Positions 24,021-39,000 of a stretch of 64,000 nucleotides of DNA are shown piece after piece (the first letter of the stretch is position 1; each line of letters starts with the position of its first letter). The notes under the pieces are model-generated. The model ran no database searches and was not told the origin of the DNA. It saw nothing but the letters and a program-made list of their open reading frames with translations. Source of the DNA: Mastigias papua. Taxonomy: Eukaryota; Cnidaria; Scyphozoa; Rhizostomeae; Mastigiidae. The stretch lies in contig OZ025268.1 of the NCBI GenBank assembly GCA_964019165.1, positions 7,753,017-7,817,016 of the forward strand, given 5' to 3'. A program made the position numbers and the translations under genes.

Positions 24021-27000
24021 ATAGCCTTACTTTTTGGCCAAAAATCGCTCATTTTCATCACTTTTCAATCTGCAATCAAAATCAATGAATTTCAATTTGG
24101 GTGACTTTTCGGCAAAATACCAAGGTTATAGCCTTACTTTGTGGCCAAAAATCGCTCATTTTCATCACTTTTCAATCTGCAATCAAAATCAATGAATTTC
24201 AATTTGGGTGACTTTTCGGCAAAATACCAAGGTTATAGCCTTACTTTGTGGCGAAAAATCGCTCATTTTCATCACTTTTCAATATGCAATCAAAATCAAT
24301 GAACTTCAATTTGGGTGATTTTTCGCCAAAATACCAAGGTTATAGCCTTACTTTGTGGCCAAAAATCGCTCATTTTCATCACTTTTCAATCTGCAATCAA
24401 AATCAATGAATTTTAAGTTGTGTGATTTTTCGGCAAAATACCAAGGTTATAGCCTTACGTTTTGGCCAAAAATCGCTCATTTTCATCACTTTTCAATCTG
24501 CAATCAAAATCAATGAATTTCAATTTGGGTGATTTTTCGGCAAAATACCAAGGTTATAGCCTTACTTTTTGGCCAAAAATCGCTCATTTTCATCACTTTT
24601 CAATCTGCAATCAAAATCAATGACTGTCAATTTGGGTGATTTTTCGGCAAAACACCAAGGTTATAGCCTTACTTTGTGGCCAAAAATCGCTCATTTTCAT
24701 CACTTTTCAATCTGGAATCAAAATCAATGAATTTCAATTTGGGTGATTTTTCGGCAAAATACCAAGGTTATAGCCTTACTTTTTGGCCAAAAATCGCTCA
24801 TTTTCATCACTTTTCAATCTGCAATCAAAATCAATGAATGTTAATTTGGGTGATTTTTCGGCAAAATACCAAGGTTATAGCCTTACTTTGTGGCCAAAAA
24901 TCGCTCATTTTCATCACTTTTCAATCTGCAATCAAAATCAATGACTGTCAATTTGGGTGATTTTTCGGCAAAACACCAAGGTTATAGCCTTACTTTTTGG
25001 CCAAAAATCGCTCATTTTCATCACTTTTCAATCTGCATTCAAAATCAATGAATTTCAATTTGGGTGACTTTTCGGCAAAATACCAAGGTTATAGCCTTAC
25101 TTTGTGGCCAAAAATCGCTCAGTTTCATCACTTTGCAATCTGCAATCAAAATCAATGAATTTCAATTTGGGTGATTTTTCGGCAAAATACCAAGGTTATA
25201 GCCTTACTTTGTGGCCAAAAATCGCTCATTTTCATCACTTTTCAATATGCAATCAAAATCAATGAAGTTCAATTTGGGTGATTTTTCGGCAAAATACCAA
25301 GGTTATAGCCTTACTTTGTGGCCAAAAATCGCTCATTTTCATCACTTTTCAATCTGCAATCAAAATCAATGAATTTCAATTTGGGTGATTTTTCGGCAAA
25401 ATACCAAGGTTATAGCCTTACTTTTTGGCCAAAAATCGCTCATTTTCATCACTTTTCAATCTGCAATCAAAATCAATGAATTTCAATTTGGGTGATTTTT
25501 CGGCAAAATACCAAGGTTATAGCCTTACTTTGTGGCCAAAAATCGCTCATTTTCATCACTTTTCAATCTGCAATCAAAATCAATGAATTTTAAGTTGTGT
25601 GATTTTTCGGCAAAATACCAAGGTTATAGCCTTACTTTGTGGCCAAAAATCGCTCATTTTCATCACTTTTCAATCTGCAATCAAAATCAATGAATTTTAA
25701 GTTGTGTGATTTTTCGGCAAAATACCAAGGTTATAGCCTTACGTTTTGGCCAAAAATCGCTCATTTTCATCACTTTTCAATCTGCAATCAAAATCAATGA
25801 ATTTCAATTTGGGTGATTTTTCGGCAAAATACCAAGGTTATAGCCTTACTTTTTGGCCAAAAATCGCTCATTTTCATCACTTTTCAATCTGCAATCAAAA
25901 TCAATGACTGTCAATTTGGGTGATTTTTCGGCAAAACACCAAGGTTATAGCCTTACTGTTTGGACAAAAATCGCTCATTTTCATCACTTTTCAATCTGCA
26001 TTCAAAATCAATGAATTTCAATTTGGGTGACTTTTCGGCAAAATACCAAGGTTATAGCCTTACTTTGTGGCCAAAAATCGCTCATTTTCATCACTTTGCA
26101 ATCTGCAATCAAAATCAATGAATTTCAATTTGGGTGATTTTTCGGCAAAATACCAAGGTTATAGCCTTACTTTGTGGCCAAAAATCGCTCATTTTCATCA
26201 CTTTTCAATATGCAATCAAAATCAATGAAGTTCAATTTGGGTGATTTTTCGGCAAAATACCAAGGTTATAGCCTTACTTTGTGGCCAAAAATCGCTCATT
26301 TTCATCACTTTTCAATCTGCAATCAAAATCAATGAATTTTAAGTTGTGTGATTTTTCGGCAAAATACCAAGGTTATAGCCTTACGTTTTGGCCAAAAATC
26401 GCTCATTTTCATCACTTTTCAATCTGCAATCAAAATCAATGACTGTCAATTTGGGTGATTTTTCGGCAAAACACCAAGGTTATAGCCTTACTGTTTGGAC
26501 AAAAATCGCTCATTTTCATCACTTTTCAATCTGCATTCAAAATCAATGAATTTCAATTTGGGTGACTTTTCGGCAAAATACCAAGGTTATAGCCTTACTT
26601 TGTGGCCAAAAATCGCTCATTTTCATCACTTTGCAATCTGCAATCAAAATCAATGAATTTCAATTTGGGTGATTTTTCGGCAAAATACCAAGGTTATAGC
26701 CTTACTTTGTGGCCAAAAATCGCTCATTTTCATCACTTTTCAATATGCAATCAAAATCAATGAAGTTCAATTTGGGTGATTTTTCGGCAAAATACCAAGG
26801 TTATAGCCTTACTTTGTGGCCAAAAATCGCTCATTTTCATCACTTTTCAATCTGCAATCAAAATCAATGAATTTTAAGTTGTGTGATTTTTCGGCAAAAT
26901 ACCAAGGTTATAGCCTTACGTTTTGGCCAAAAATCGCTCATTTTCATCACTTTTCAATCTGCAATCAAAATCAATGAATTTCAATTTGGGTGATTTTTCG

Positions 27001-30000
27001 GCAAAATACCAAGGTTATAGCCTTACTTTGTGGCCACAAATCGCTCATTTTCATCACTTTTCAATCTGCAATCAAACTCAATGAATTTCAATTTGGGTGA
27101 CTTTTCGGCAAAATACCAAGGTTATAGCCTTACTTTGTGGCCAAAAATCGCTCATTTTCATCACTTTTCAATCTGCAATCAAAATCAATGAATTTCAATT
27201 TGGGTGATTTTTCGGCAAAATACCAAGGTTATAGCCTTACTTTGTGGCCAAAAATCGCTCATTTTCATCACTTTTCAATATGCAATCAAAATCAATGAAT
27301 TTCAATTTGGGTGATTTTTCGGCAAAATACCAAGGTTATAGCCTTACTTTGTGGCCAAAAATCGCTCATTTTCATCACTTTTCAATCTGCAATCAAAATC
27401 AATGAATTTTAAGTTGTGTGATTTTTCGGCAAAATACCAAGGTTGTAGCCTTACGTTTTGGCCAAAAATCGCTCATTTTCATCACTTTTCAATCTGCAAT
27501 CAAAATCAACGAATGTCAATTTGGGTGATTTTTCGGCAAAATACCAAGGTTATAGCCTTACTTTTTGGCCAAAAATCGCTCATTTTCTTCACTTTTCAAT
27601 CTGCAATCAAAATCAATGACTGTCAATTTGGGTGATATTTCGTCAAAACACCAAGGTTATAGCCTTACTTTTTGGACAAAAATCGCTCATTTTCATCACT
27701 TTTCAATCTGCAATCAAAATCAATGAATTTCAATTTGGGTGACTTTTCGGCAAAATACCAAGGTTATAGCCTTACTTTGTGGCCAAAAATCGCTCATTTT
27801 CATCACTTTTCAATCTGCAATCAAAATCAATGAATTTCAATTTGGGTGATTTTTCGGCAAAATACCAAGGTTATAGCCTTACTTTGTGGCCAAAAATCGC
27901 TCATTTTCATCACTTTTCAATATGCAATCAAAATCAATGACTGTCAATTTGGGTGATATTTCGGCAAAACACCAAGGTTATAGCCTTACTTTTTGGACAA
28001 AAATCGCTCATTTTCATCACTTTTCAATCTCCAATCAAAATCAATGAATTTCAATTTGGGTGACTTTTCGGCAAAATACCAAGGTTATAGCCTTACTTTG
28101 TGGCCAAAAATCGCTCATTTTCATCACTTTTCAATCTGCAATCAAAATCAATGAATTTCAATTTGGGTGATTTTTCGGCAAAATACCAAGGTTATAGCCT
28201 TACTTTGTGGCCAAAAATCGCTCATTTTCATCACTTTTCAATATGCAATCAAAATCAATGAATTTCAATTTGGGTGATTTTTCGGCAAAATACCAAGGTT
28301 ATAGCCTTACTTTTTGGCCAAAAATCGCTCATTTTCATCACTTTTCAATCTGCAATCAAAATCAATGAATTTCAATTTGGGTGACTTTTCGGCAAACTAC
28401 CAAGGTTATAGCCTTACTTTCTGGCCAAAAATCGCTCATTTTCATCACTTTTCAATCTGCAATCAAAATCAATGAATTTCAATTTGGGTGATTTTTCGGC
28501 AAAATACCAAGGTTATAGCCTTACTTTGTGGCCAAAAATCGCTCATTTTCATCACTTTTCAATCTGCAATCAAAATCAATGAATTTCAATTTGGGTGATT
28601 TTTCGGCAAAATACCAAGGTTATAGCCTTACTTTGTGGCCAAAAATCGCTCATTTTCATCACTTTTCAATCTGCAATCAAACTCAATGAATTTCAATTTG
28701 GGTGACTTTTCGGCAAAATACCAAGGTTATAGCCTTACTTTGTGGCCAAAAATCGCTCATTTTCATCACTTTTCAATCTGCAATCAAAATCAATGAATTT
28801 CAATTTGGGTGATTTTTCGGCAAAATACCAAGGTTATAGCCTTACTTTGTGGCCAAAAATCGCTCATTTTCATCACTTTTCAATATGCAATCAAAATCAA
28901 TGAATTTCAATTTGGGTGATTTTTCGGCAAAATACCAAGGTTATAGCCTTACTTTTTGGCCAAAAATCGCTCATTTTCATCACTTTTCAATCTGCAATCA
29001 AAATCAATGAATTTTAAGTTGTGTGATTTTTCGGCAAAATACCAAGGTTATAGCCTTACGTTTTGGCCAAAAATCGCTCATTTTCATCACTTTTCAATCT
29101 GCAATCAAAATCAACGAATGTCAATTTGGGTGATTTTTCGGCAAAATACCAAGGTTATAGCCTTACTTTTTGGCCAAAAATCGCTCATTTTCATCACTTT
29201 TCAATCTGCAATCAAAATCAATGACTGTCAATTTGGGTGATATTTCGGCAAAACACCAAGGTTATAGCCTTACTTTGTGGCCAAAAATCGCTCATTTTCA
29301 TCACTTTTCAATCTGCAATCAAAATCAATGACTGTCAATTTGGGTGATTTTTCGGCAAAATACCAAGGTTATAGCCTTACTTTGTGGCCAAAAATCGCTC
29401 ATTTTCATCACTTTTCAATCTGCAATCAAAATCAATGAATTTCAATTTGGGTGACTTTTCGGCAAAATACCAAGGTTATAGCCTTACTTTGTGGCCAAAA
29501 ATCGCTCATTTTCATCACTTTTCAATCTGCAATCAAAATCAATGAATTTCAATTTGGGTGATTTATCGGCAAAATACCAAGGTTATAGCCTTACTTTGTG
29601 GCCAAAAATCGCTCATTTTCATCACTTTTCAATCTGCAATCAAAATCAATGAATTTCAATTTGGGTGACTTTTCGGCAAAATACCAAGGTTATAGCCTTA
29701 CTTTGTGGCCAAAACTCGCTCATTTTCATCACTTTTCAATCTGCAATCAAATCAATGAATTTCAATTTGGGTGATTTATCGGCAAAATACCAAGGTTATA
29801 GCCTTACTTTGTGGCCAAAACTCGCTCATTTTCATCACTTTTCAATCTGCAATCAAAATCAATGAATTTCAATTTGGGTGATTTTTCGGCAAAATACCAA
29901 GGTTATAGCCTTACTTTTTGGCCAAAAATCGCTCATTTTCATCACTTTTCAATCTGCAATCAAACTCAATGAATTTCAATTTGGGTGATTTTTCGGCAAA

Positions 30001-33000
30001 CTACCAAGGTTATAGCCTTACTTTTTGGCCAAAAATCGCTCATTTTCATCACTTGTCAATCTGCAATCAAAATCAATGAATTTCAATTTGGGTAATTTTT
30101 CGGCAAACTACCAAGGTTATAGCCTTACTTTTCGGCCAAAAATCGCTCATTTTCATCACTTTTCAATCTGCAATCAAAATCAATGAATGTCAATTTGGGT
30201 GATTTTTCGGCAAAATACCAAGGTTATAGCCTTACTTTGTGGCCAAAAATCGCTCATTTTCATCACTTTTCAATCTGCAATCAAAATCAATGAATTTCAA
30301 TTTGGGTGACTTTTCGGCAAAATACCAAGGTTATAGCCTTACTTTGTGGCCAAAAATCGCTCATTTTCATCACTTTTCAATCTGCAATCAAAATCAATGA
30401 ATTTCAATTTGGGTGATTTTTCGGCAAAATACCAAGGTTATAGCCTTACTTTGTGGCCAAAAATCGCTCATTTTCATCACTTTTCAATATGCAATCAAAA
30501 TCAATGAACTTCAATTTGAGTGATTTTTCGGCAAAATACCAAGTTATAGCCTTACTTTGTGGCCAAAACGCGCTCATTTTCATCACTTTTCAATCTGCAA
30601 TCAAAATCAATGAATTTTAAGTTGTGTGATTTTTCGGCAAAATACCAAGGTTATAGCCTTACTTTGTGGCCAAAAATCGCTCATTTTCATCACTTTTCAA
30701 TATGCAATCAAAATCAATGACTGTCAATTTGGGTGATATTTCGGCAAAACACCAAGGTTATAGCCTTACTTTTTGGACAAAAATCGCTCATTTTCATCAC
30801 TTTTCAATCTGCAATCAAAATCAATGAATTTCAATGTGGGTGACTTTTCGGCAAAATACCAAGGTTATAGCCTTACTTTGTGGCCAAAAATCGCTCATTT
30901 TCATCACTTTTCAATCTGCAATCAAAATCAATGAATTTCAATTTGGGTGATTTTTCGGCAAAATACCAAGGTTATAGCCTTACTTTGTGGCCAAAAATCG
31001 CTCATGTTCATCACTTTTCAATATGCAATCAAAATCAATGAACTTCAATTTGGGTGATTTTTCGGCAAAATACCAAGGTTATAGCCTTACTTTGTGGCCA
31101 AAAATCGCTCATTTTCATCACTTTTCAATCTGCAATCAAATCAATGAATTTCAATTTGGGTGATTTATCGGCTAAATACCAAGGTTATAGCCTTACTTTG
31201 TGGCCAAAAATCGCTCATTTTCATCACTTTTCAATCTGCAATCAAAATCAATGAATTTCAATTTGGGTGATTTTTCGGCAAAATACCAAGGTTATAGCCT
31301 TACTTTTTGGCCAAAAATCGCTCATTTTCATCACTTTTCAATCTGCAATCAAAATCAATGAATTTTAAGTTGTGTGATTTTTCGGCAAAATACCAAGGTT
31401 ATAGCCTTACGTTTTGGCCAAAAATCGCTCATTTTCATCACTTTTCAATCTGCAATCAAAATCAATGAATTTCAATTTGGGTGATTTTTCGGCAAAATAC
31501 CAAGGTTATAGCCTTACTTTGTGGCCAAAAATCGCTCATTTTCATCACTTTTCAATCTGCAATCAAAATCAATGAATTTTAAGTTGTGTGATTGTTCGGC
31601 AAAATACCAAGGTTATAGCCTTACGTTTTGGCCAAAAATCGCTCATTTTCATCACTTTTCAATCTGCAATCAAAATCAATGACTGTCAATTTGGGTGATT
31701 TTTCGGCAAAATACCAAGGTTATAGCCTTACTTTGTGGCCAAAAATCGCTCATTTTCATCACTTTTCAATCTGCAATCAAAATCAATGAATTTTAAGTTG
31801 TGTGATTTTTCGGCAAAATACCAAGGTTATAGCCTTACTTTGTGGCCAAAAATCGCTCATTTTCATCACTTTTCAATCTGCAATCAAAATCAATGAATTT
31901 CAATTTGTGTGATTTTTCGGCAAAATACCAAGGTTATAGCCTTACTTTTTGGCCAAAAATCGCTCATTTTCATCACTTTTCAATCTGCAATCAAAATCAA
32001 TGACTGTCATTTTGGGTGATATTTCGGGAAAACACCAAGGTTATAGCCTTACTTTTTGGCCAAAAATCGCTCATTTTCATCACTTTTCAATCTGCAATCA
32101 AAATCAATGAATTTCAATTTGGGTGATTTTTCGGCAAAATACCAAGGTTATAGCCTTACTTTTTGGCCAAAAATCGCTCATTTTCATCACTTTTCAATCT
32201 GCAATCAAAATCAATGAATTTCAATTTGGGTGATTTTTCGGCAAAATACCAAGGTTATAGCCTTACTTTTTGGCCAAAAATCGCTCATTTTCATCACTTT
32301 TCAATCTGCAATCAAAATCAATGAATTTCAATTTGGGTGATGTATCGGCAAAATACCAAGGTTATAGCCTTACTTTGTGGCCAAAAATCGCTCATTTTCA
32401 TCACTTTTCAATCTGCAATCAAAATCAATGAATTTCAATTTGGGTGACTTTTCGGCAAAATACCAAGGTTATAGCCTTACTTTGTGGCCAAAACTCGCTC
32501 ATTTTCATCACTTTTCAATCTGCAATCAAATCAATGAATTTCAATTTGGGTGATTTATCGGCAAAATACCAAGGTTATAGCCTTACTTTGTGGCCAAAAA
32601 TCGCTCATTTTCATCACTTTTCAATCTGCAATCAAAATCAATGAATTTCAATTTGGGTGATTTTTCGGCAAAATACCAAGGTTATAGCCTTACTTTTTGG
32701 CCAAAAATCGCTCATTTTCATCACTTTTCAATCTGCAATCAAAATCAATGAATTTCAATTTGGGTGATTTTTCGGCAAAATACCAAGGTTATAGCCTTAC
32801 TTTTTGGCCAAAAATCGCTCATTTTCATCACTTTTCAATCTGCAATCAAAATCAATGAATTTCAATTTGGGTGATGTATCGGCAAAATACCAAGGTTATA
32901 GCCTTACTTTGTGGCCAAAAATCGCTCATTTTCATCACTTTTCAATCTGCAATCAAAATCAATGAATTTCAATTTGGGTGACTTTTCGGCAAAATACCAA

Positions 33001-36000
33001 GGTTATAGCCTTACTTTGTGGCCAAAACTCGCTCATTTTCATCACTTTTCAATCTGCAATCAAATCAATGAATTTCAATTTGGGTGATTTATCGGCAAAA
33101 TACCAAGGTTATAGCCTTACTTTGTGGCCAAAAATCGCTCAGTTTCATCACTTTTCAATCTGCAATCAAAATCAATGAATTTCAATTTGGGTGATTTTTC
33201 GGCAAAATACCAAGGTTATAGCCGTAGTTTTTGGCCAAAAATCGCTCATTTTCATCACTTTTCAATCTGCAATCAAAATCAATGAATTTCAATTTGGGTG
33301 ATTTTTCGGCAAAATACCAAGGTTATAGCCTTACTTTGTGGCCAAAAATCGCTCATTTTCATCACTTTTCAATCTGCAATCAAAATCAATGAATTTTAAG
33401 TTGTGTGATTTTTCGGCAAAATACCAAGGTTATAGCCTTACGTTTTGGCCAAAAATCGCTCATTTTCATCACTTTTCAATCTGCAATCAAAATCAATGAA
33501 TGTCAATTTGGGCGATTTTTCGGCAAAATACCAAGGTTATAGCCTTACTTTTTGGCCAAAAATCGCTCATTTTCATCACTTTTCAATCTGCAATCAAAAT
33601 CAATGAATGTCAATTTGGGTGATTTTTCGGCAAAATACCAAGGTTATAGCCGTAGTTTTTGGCCAAAAATCGCTCATTTTCATCACTTTTCAATCTGCAA
33701 TCAAAATCAATGAATTTCAATTTGGGTGATTTTTCGGCAAAATACCAAGGTTATAGCCTTACTTTGTGGCCAAAAATCGCTCATTTTCATCACTTTTCAA
33801 TCTGCAATCAAAATCAATGAATTTTAAGTTGTGTGATTTTTCGGCAAAATACCAAGGTTATAGCCTTACGTTTTGGCCAAAAATCGCTCATTTTCATCAC
33901 TTTTCAATCTGCAATCAAAATCAATGAATGTCAATTTGGGCGATTTTTCGGCAAAATACCAAGGTTATAGCCTTACTTTTTGGCCAAAACTCGCTCATTT
34001 TCATCACTTTTCAATCTGCAATCAAAATCAATGACTGTCAATTTGGGTGATATTTCGGCAAAACACCAAGGTTATAGCCTTACTTTTTGGACAAAAATCG
34101 CTCATTTTCATCACTTTTCAATCTGCAATCAAAATCAATGAATTTCAATTTGGGTGACTTTTCGGCAAAATACCAAGGTTATAGCCTTACTTTGTGGCCA
34201 AAAATCGCTCATTTTCATCACTTTTCAATCTGCAATCAAAATCAATGAATTTCAATTTGGGTGATTTTTCGGCAAAATACCAAGGTTATAGCCTTACTTT
34301 GTGGCCAAAAATCGCTCATTTTCATCACTTTTCAATATGCAATCAAAATCAATGAATTTCGATTTGGGTGATTTTTCGGCAAAATACCAAGGTTATAGCC
34401 TTACTTTTTGGCCAAAAATCGCTCATTTTCATCACTTTTCAATCTGCAATCAAAATCAATGAATTTCAATTTGGGTGATTTTTCGGCAAACTACCAAGGT
34501 TATAGCCTTACTTTTTGGCCAAAAATCGCTCAGTTTCATCACTTTTCAATCTGCAATCAAAATCAATGAATTTCAATTTGGGTGATTTTTCGGCAAAATA
34601 CCAAGGTTATAGCCTTACTTTGTGGCCAAAAATCGCTCATTTTCATCACTTTTCAATCTGCAATCAAAATCAATGAATTTCAATTTGGGTGACTTTTCGG
34701 CAAAATACCAAGGTTATAGCCTTACTTTGTGGCCAAAAATCGCTCATTTTCATCACTTTTCAATCTGCAATCAAAATCAATGAATTTCAATTTGGGTGAT
34801 TTTTCGGCAAAATACCAAGGTTATAGCCTTACTTTGTGGCCAAAAATCGCTCATTTTCATCACTTTTCAATATGCAATCAAAATCAATGAACTTCAATTT
34901 GGGTGATTTTTCGGCAAAATACCAAGGTTATAGCCTTACTTTGTGGCCAAAAATCGCTCATTTTCATCACTTTTCAATCTGCAATCAAAATCAATGAATT
35001 TTAAGTTGTGTGATTTTTCGGCAAAATACCAAGGTTATAGCCTTACGTTTTGGCCAAAAATCGCTCATTTTCATCACTTTTCAATCTGCAATCAAAATCA
35101 ATGAATGTCAATTTGGGCGATTTTTCGGCAAAATACCAAGGTTATAGCCTTACTTTTTGGCCAAAAATCGCTCATTTTCATCACTTTTCAATCTGCAATC
35201 AAAATCAATGACTGTCAATTTGGGTGATATTTCGGCAAAACACCAAGGTTATAGCCTTACTTTTTGGACAAAAATCGCTCATTTTCATCACTTTTCAATC
35301 TGCAATCAAAATCAATGAATTTCAATTTGGGTGACTTTTCGGCAAAATACCAAGGTTATAGCCTTACTTTGTGGCCAAAAATCGCTCATTTTCATCACTT
35401 TTCAATCTGCAATCAAAATCAATGAATTTCAATTTGGGTGATTTATCGGCAAAATACCAAGGTTATAGCCTTACTTTGTGGCCAAAAATCGCTCATTTTC
35501 ATCACTTTTCAATCTGCAATCAAAATCAATGAATTTCAATTTGGGTGACTTTTCGGCAAAATACCAAGGTTATAGCCTTACTTTGTGGCCAAAACTCGCT
35601 CATTTTCATCACTTTTCAATCTGCAATCAAATCAATGAATTTCAATGTGGGTGATTTATCGGCAAAATACCAAGGTTATAGCCTTACTTTGTGGCCAAAA
35701 CTCGCTCATTTTCATCACTTTTCAATCTGCAATCAAAATCAATGAATTTCAATTTGGGTGATTTTTCGGCAAAATACCAAGGTTATAGCCTTACTTTTTG
35801 GCCAAAAATCGCTCATTTTCATCACTTTTCAATCTGCAATCAAACTCAATGAATTTCAATTTGGGTGATTTTTCGGCAAACTACCAAGGTTATAGCCTTA
35901 CTTTTTGGCCAAAAATCGCTCATTTTCATCACTTGTCAATCTGCAATCAAAATCAATGAATTTCAATTTGGGTAATTTTTCGGCAAACTACCAAGGTTAT

Positions 36001-39000
36001 AGCCTTACTTTTCGGCCAAAAATCGCTCATTTTCATCACTTTTCAATCTGCAATCAAAATCAATGAATGTCAATTTGGGTGATTTTTCGGCAAAATACCA
36101 AGGTTATAGCCTTACTTTGTGGCCAAAAATCGCTCATTTTCATCACTTTTCAATCTGCAATCAAAATCAATGAATTTTAAGTTGTGTGATTTTTCGGCAA
36201 AATACCAAGGTTATAGCCTTACGTTTTGGCCAAAAATCGCTCATTTTCATCACTTTTCAATCTGCAATCAAAATCAATGAATTTCAATTTGGGTGATTTT
36301 TCGGCAAAATACCAAGGTTATAGCCTTACTTTGTGGCCAAAAATCGCTCATTTTCATCACTTTTCAATATGCAATCAAAATCAATGAACTTCAATTTGAG
36401 TGATTTTTCGGCAAAATACCAAGTTATAGCCTTACTTTGTGGCCAAAACGCGCTCATTTTCATCACTTTTCAATCTGCAATCAAAATCAATGAATTTTAA
36501 GTTGTGTGATTTTTCGGCAAAATACCAAGGTTATAGCCTTACTTTTTGGCCAAAAATCGCTCATTTTCATCACTTTTCAATATGCAATCAAAATCAATGA
36601 CTGTCAATTTGGGTGATATTTCGGCAAAACACCAAGGTTATAGCCTTACTTTTTGGACAAAAATCGCTCATTTTCATCACTTTTCAATCTGCAATCAAAA
36701 TCAATGAATTTCAATGTGGGTGACTTTTCGGCAAAATACCAAGGTTATAGCCTTACTTTGTGGCCAAAAATCGCTCATTTTCATCACTTTTCAATCTGCA
36801 ATCAAAATCAATGAATTTCAATTTGGGTGATTTTTCGGCAAAATACCAAGGTTATAGCCTTACTTTGTGGCCAAAAATCGCTCATGTTCATCACTTTTCA
36901 ATATGCAATCAAAATCAATGAACTTCAATTTGGGTGATTTTTCGGCAAAATACCAAGGTTATAGCCTTACTTTGTGGCCAAAAATCGCTCATTTTCATCA
37001 CTTTTCAATCTGCAATCAAATCAATGAATTTCAATTTGGGTGATTTATCGGCTAAATACCAAGGTTATAGCCTTACTTTGTGGCCAAAAATCGCTCATTT
37101 TCATCACTTTTCAATCTGCAATCAAAATCAATGAATTTCAATTTGGGTGATTTTTCGGCAAAATACCAAGGTTATAGCCTTACTTTTTGGCCAAAAATCG
37201 CTCATTTTCATCACTTTTCAATCTGCAATCAAAATCAATGAATTTTAAGTTGTGTGATTTTTCGGCAAAATACCAAGGTTATAGCCTTACGTTTTGGCCA
37301 AAAATCGCTCATTTTCATCACTTTTCAATCTGCAATCAAAATCAATGAATTTCAATTTGGGTGATTTTTCGGCAAAATACCAAGGTTATAGCCTTACTTT
37401 GTGGCCAAAAATCGCTCATTTTCATCACTTTTCAATCTGCAATCAAAATCAATGAATTTTAAGTTGTGTGATTGTTCGGCAAAATACCAAGGTTATAGCC
37501 TTACGTTTTGGCCAAAAATCGCTCATTTTCATCACTTTTCAATCTGCAATCAAAATCAATGACTGTCAATTTGGGTGATTTTTCGGCAAAATACCAAGGT
37601 TATAGCCTTACTTTGTGGCCAAAAATCGCTCATTTTCATCACTTTTCAATCTGCAATCAAAATCAATGAATTTTAAGTTGTGTGATTTTTCGGCAAAATA
37701 CCAAGGTTATAGCCTTACTTTGTGGCCAAAAATCGCTCATTTTCATCACTTTTCAATCTGCAATCAAAATCAATGAATTTCAATTTGTGTGATTTTTCGG
37801 CAAAATACCAAGGTTATAGCCTTACTTTTTGGCCAAAAATCGCTCATTTTCATCACTTTTCAATCTGCAATCAAAATCAATGACTGTCATTTTGGGTGAT
37901 ATTTCGGGAAAACACCAAGGTTATAGCCTTACTTTTTGGCCAAAAATCGCTCATTTTCATCACTTTTCAATCTGCAATCAAAATCAATGAATTTCAATTT
38001 GGGTGATTTTTCGGCAAAATACCAAGGTTATAGCCTTACTTTTTGGCCAAAAATCGCTCATTTTCATCACTTTTCAATCTGCAATCAAAATCAATGAATT
38101 TCAATTTGGGTGATTTTTCGGCAAAATACCAAGGTTATAGCCTTACTTTTTGGCCAAAAATCGCTCATTTTCATCACTTTTCAATCTGCAATCAAAATCA
38201 ATGAATTTCAATTTGGGTGATGTATCGGCAAAATACCAAGGTTATAGCCTTACTTTGTGGCCAAAAATCGCTCATTTTCATCACTTTTCAATCTGCAATC
38301 AAAATCAATGAATTTCAATTTGGGTGACTTTTCGGCAAAATACCAAGGTTATAGCCTTACTTTGTGGCCAAAACTCGCTCATTTTCATCACTTTTCAATC
38401 TGCAATCAAATCAATGAATTTCAATTTGGGTGATTTATCGGCAAAATACCAAGGTTATAGCCTTACTTTGTGGCCAAAAATCGCTCAGTTTCATCACTTT
38501 TCAATCTGCAATCAAAATCAATGAATTTCAATTTGGGTGATTTTTCGGCAAAATACCAAGGTTATAGCCGTAGTTTTTGGCCAAAAATCGCTCATTTTCA
38601 TCACTTTTCAATCTGCAATCAAAATCAATGAATTTCAATTTGGGTGATTTTTCGGCAAAATACCAAGGTTATAGCCTTACTTTGTGGCCAAAAATCGCTC
38701 ATTTTCATCACTTTTCAATCTGCAATCAAAATCAATGAATTTTAAGTTGTGTGATTTTTCGGCAAAATACCAAGGTTATAGCCTTACGTTTTGGCCAAAA
38801 ATCGCTCATTTTCATCACTTTTCAATCTGCAATCAAAATCAATGAATGTCAATTTGGGCGATTTTTCGGCAAAATACCAAGGTTATAGCCTTACTTTTTG
38901 GCCAAAAATCGCTCATTTTCATCACTTTTCAATCTGCAATCAAAATCAATGAATGTCAATTTGGGTGATTTTTCGGCAAAATACCAAGGTTATAGCCTTA

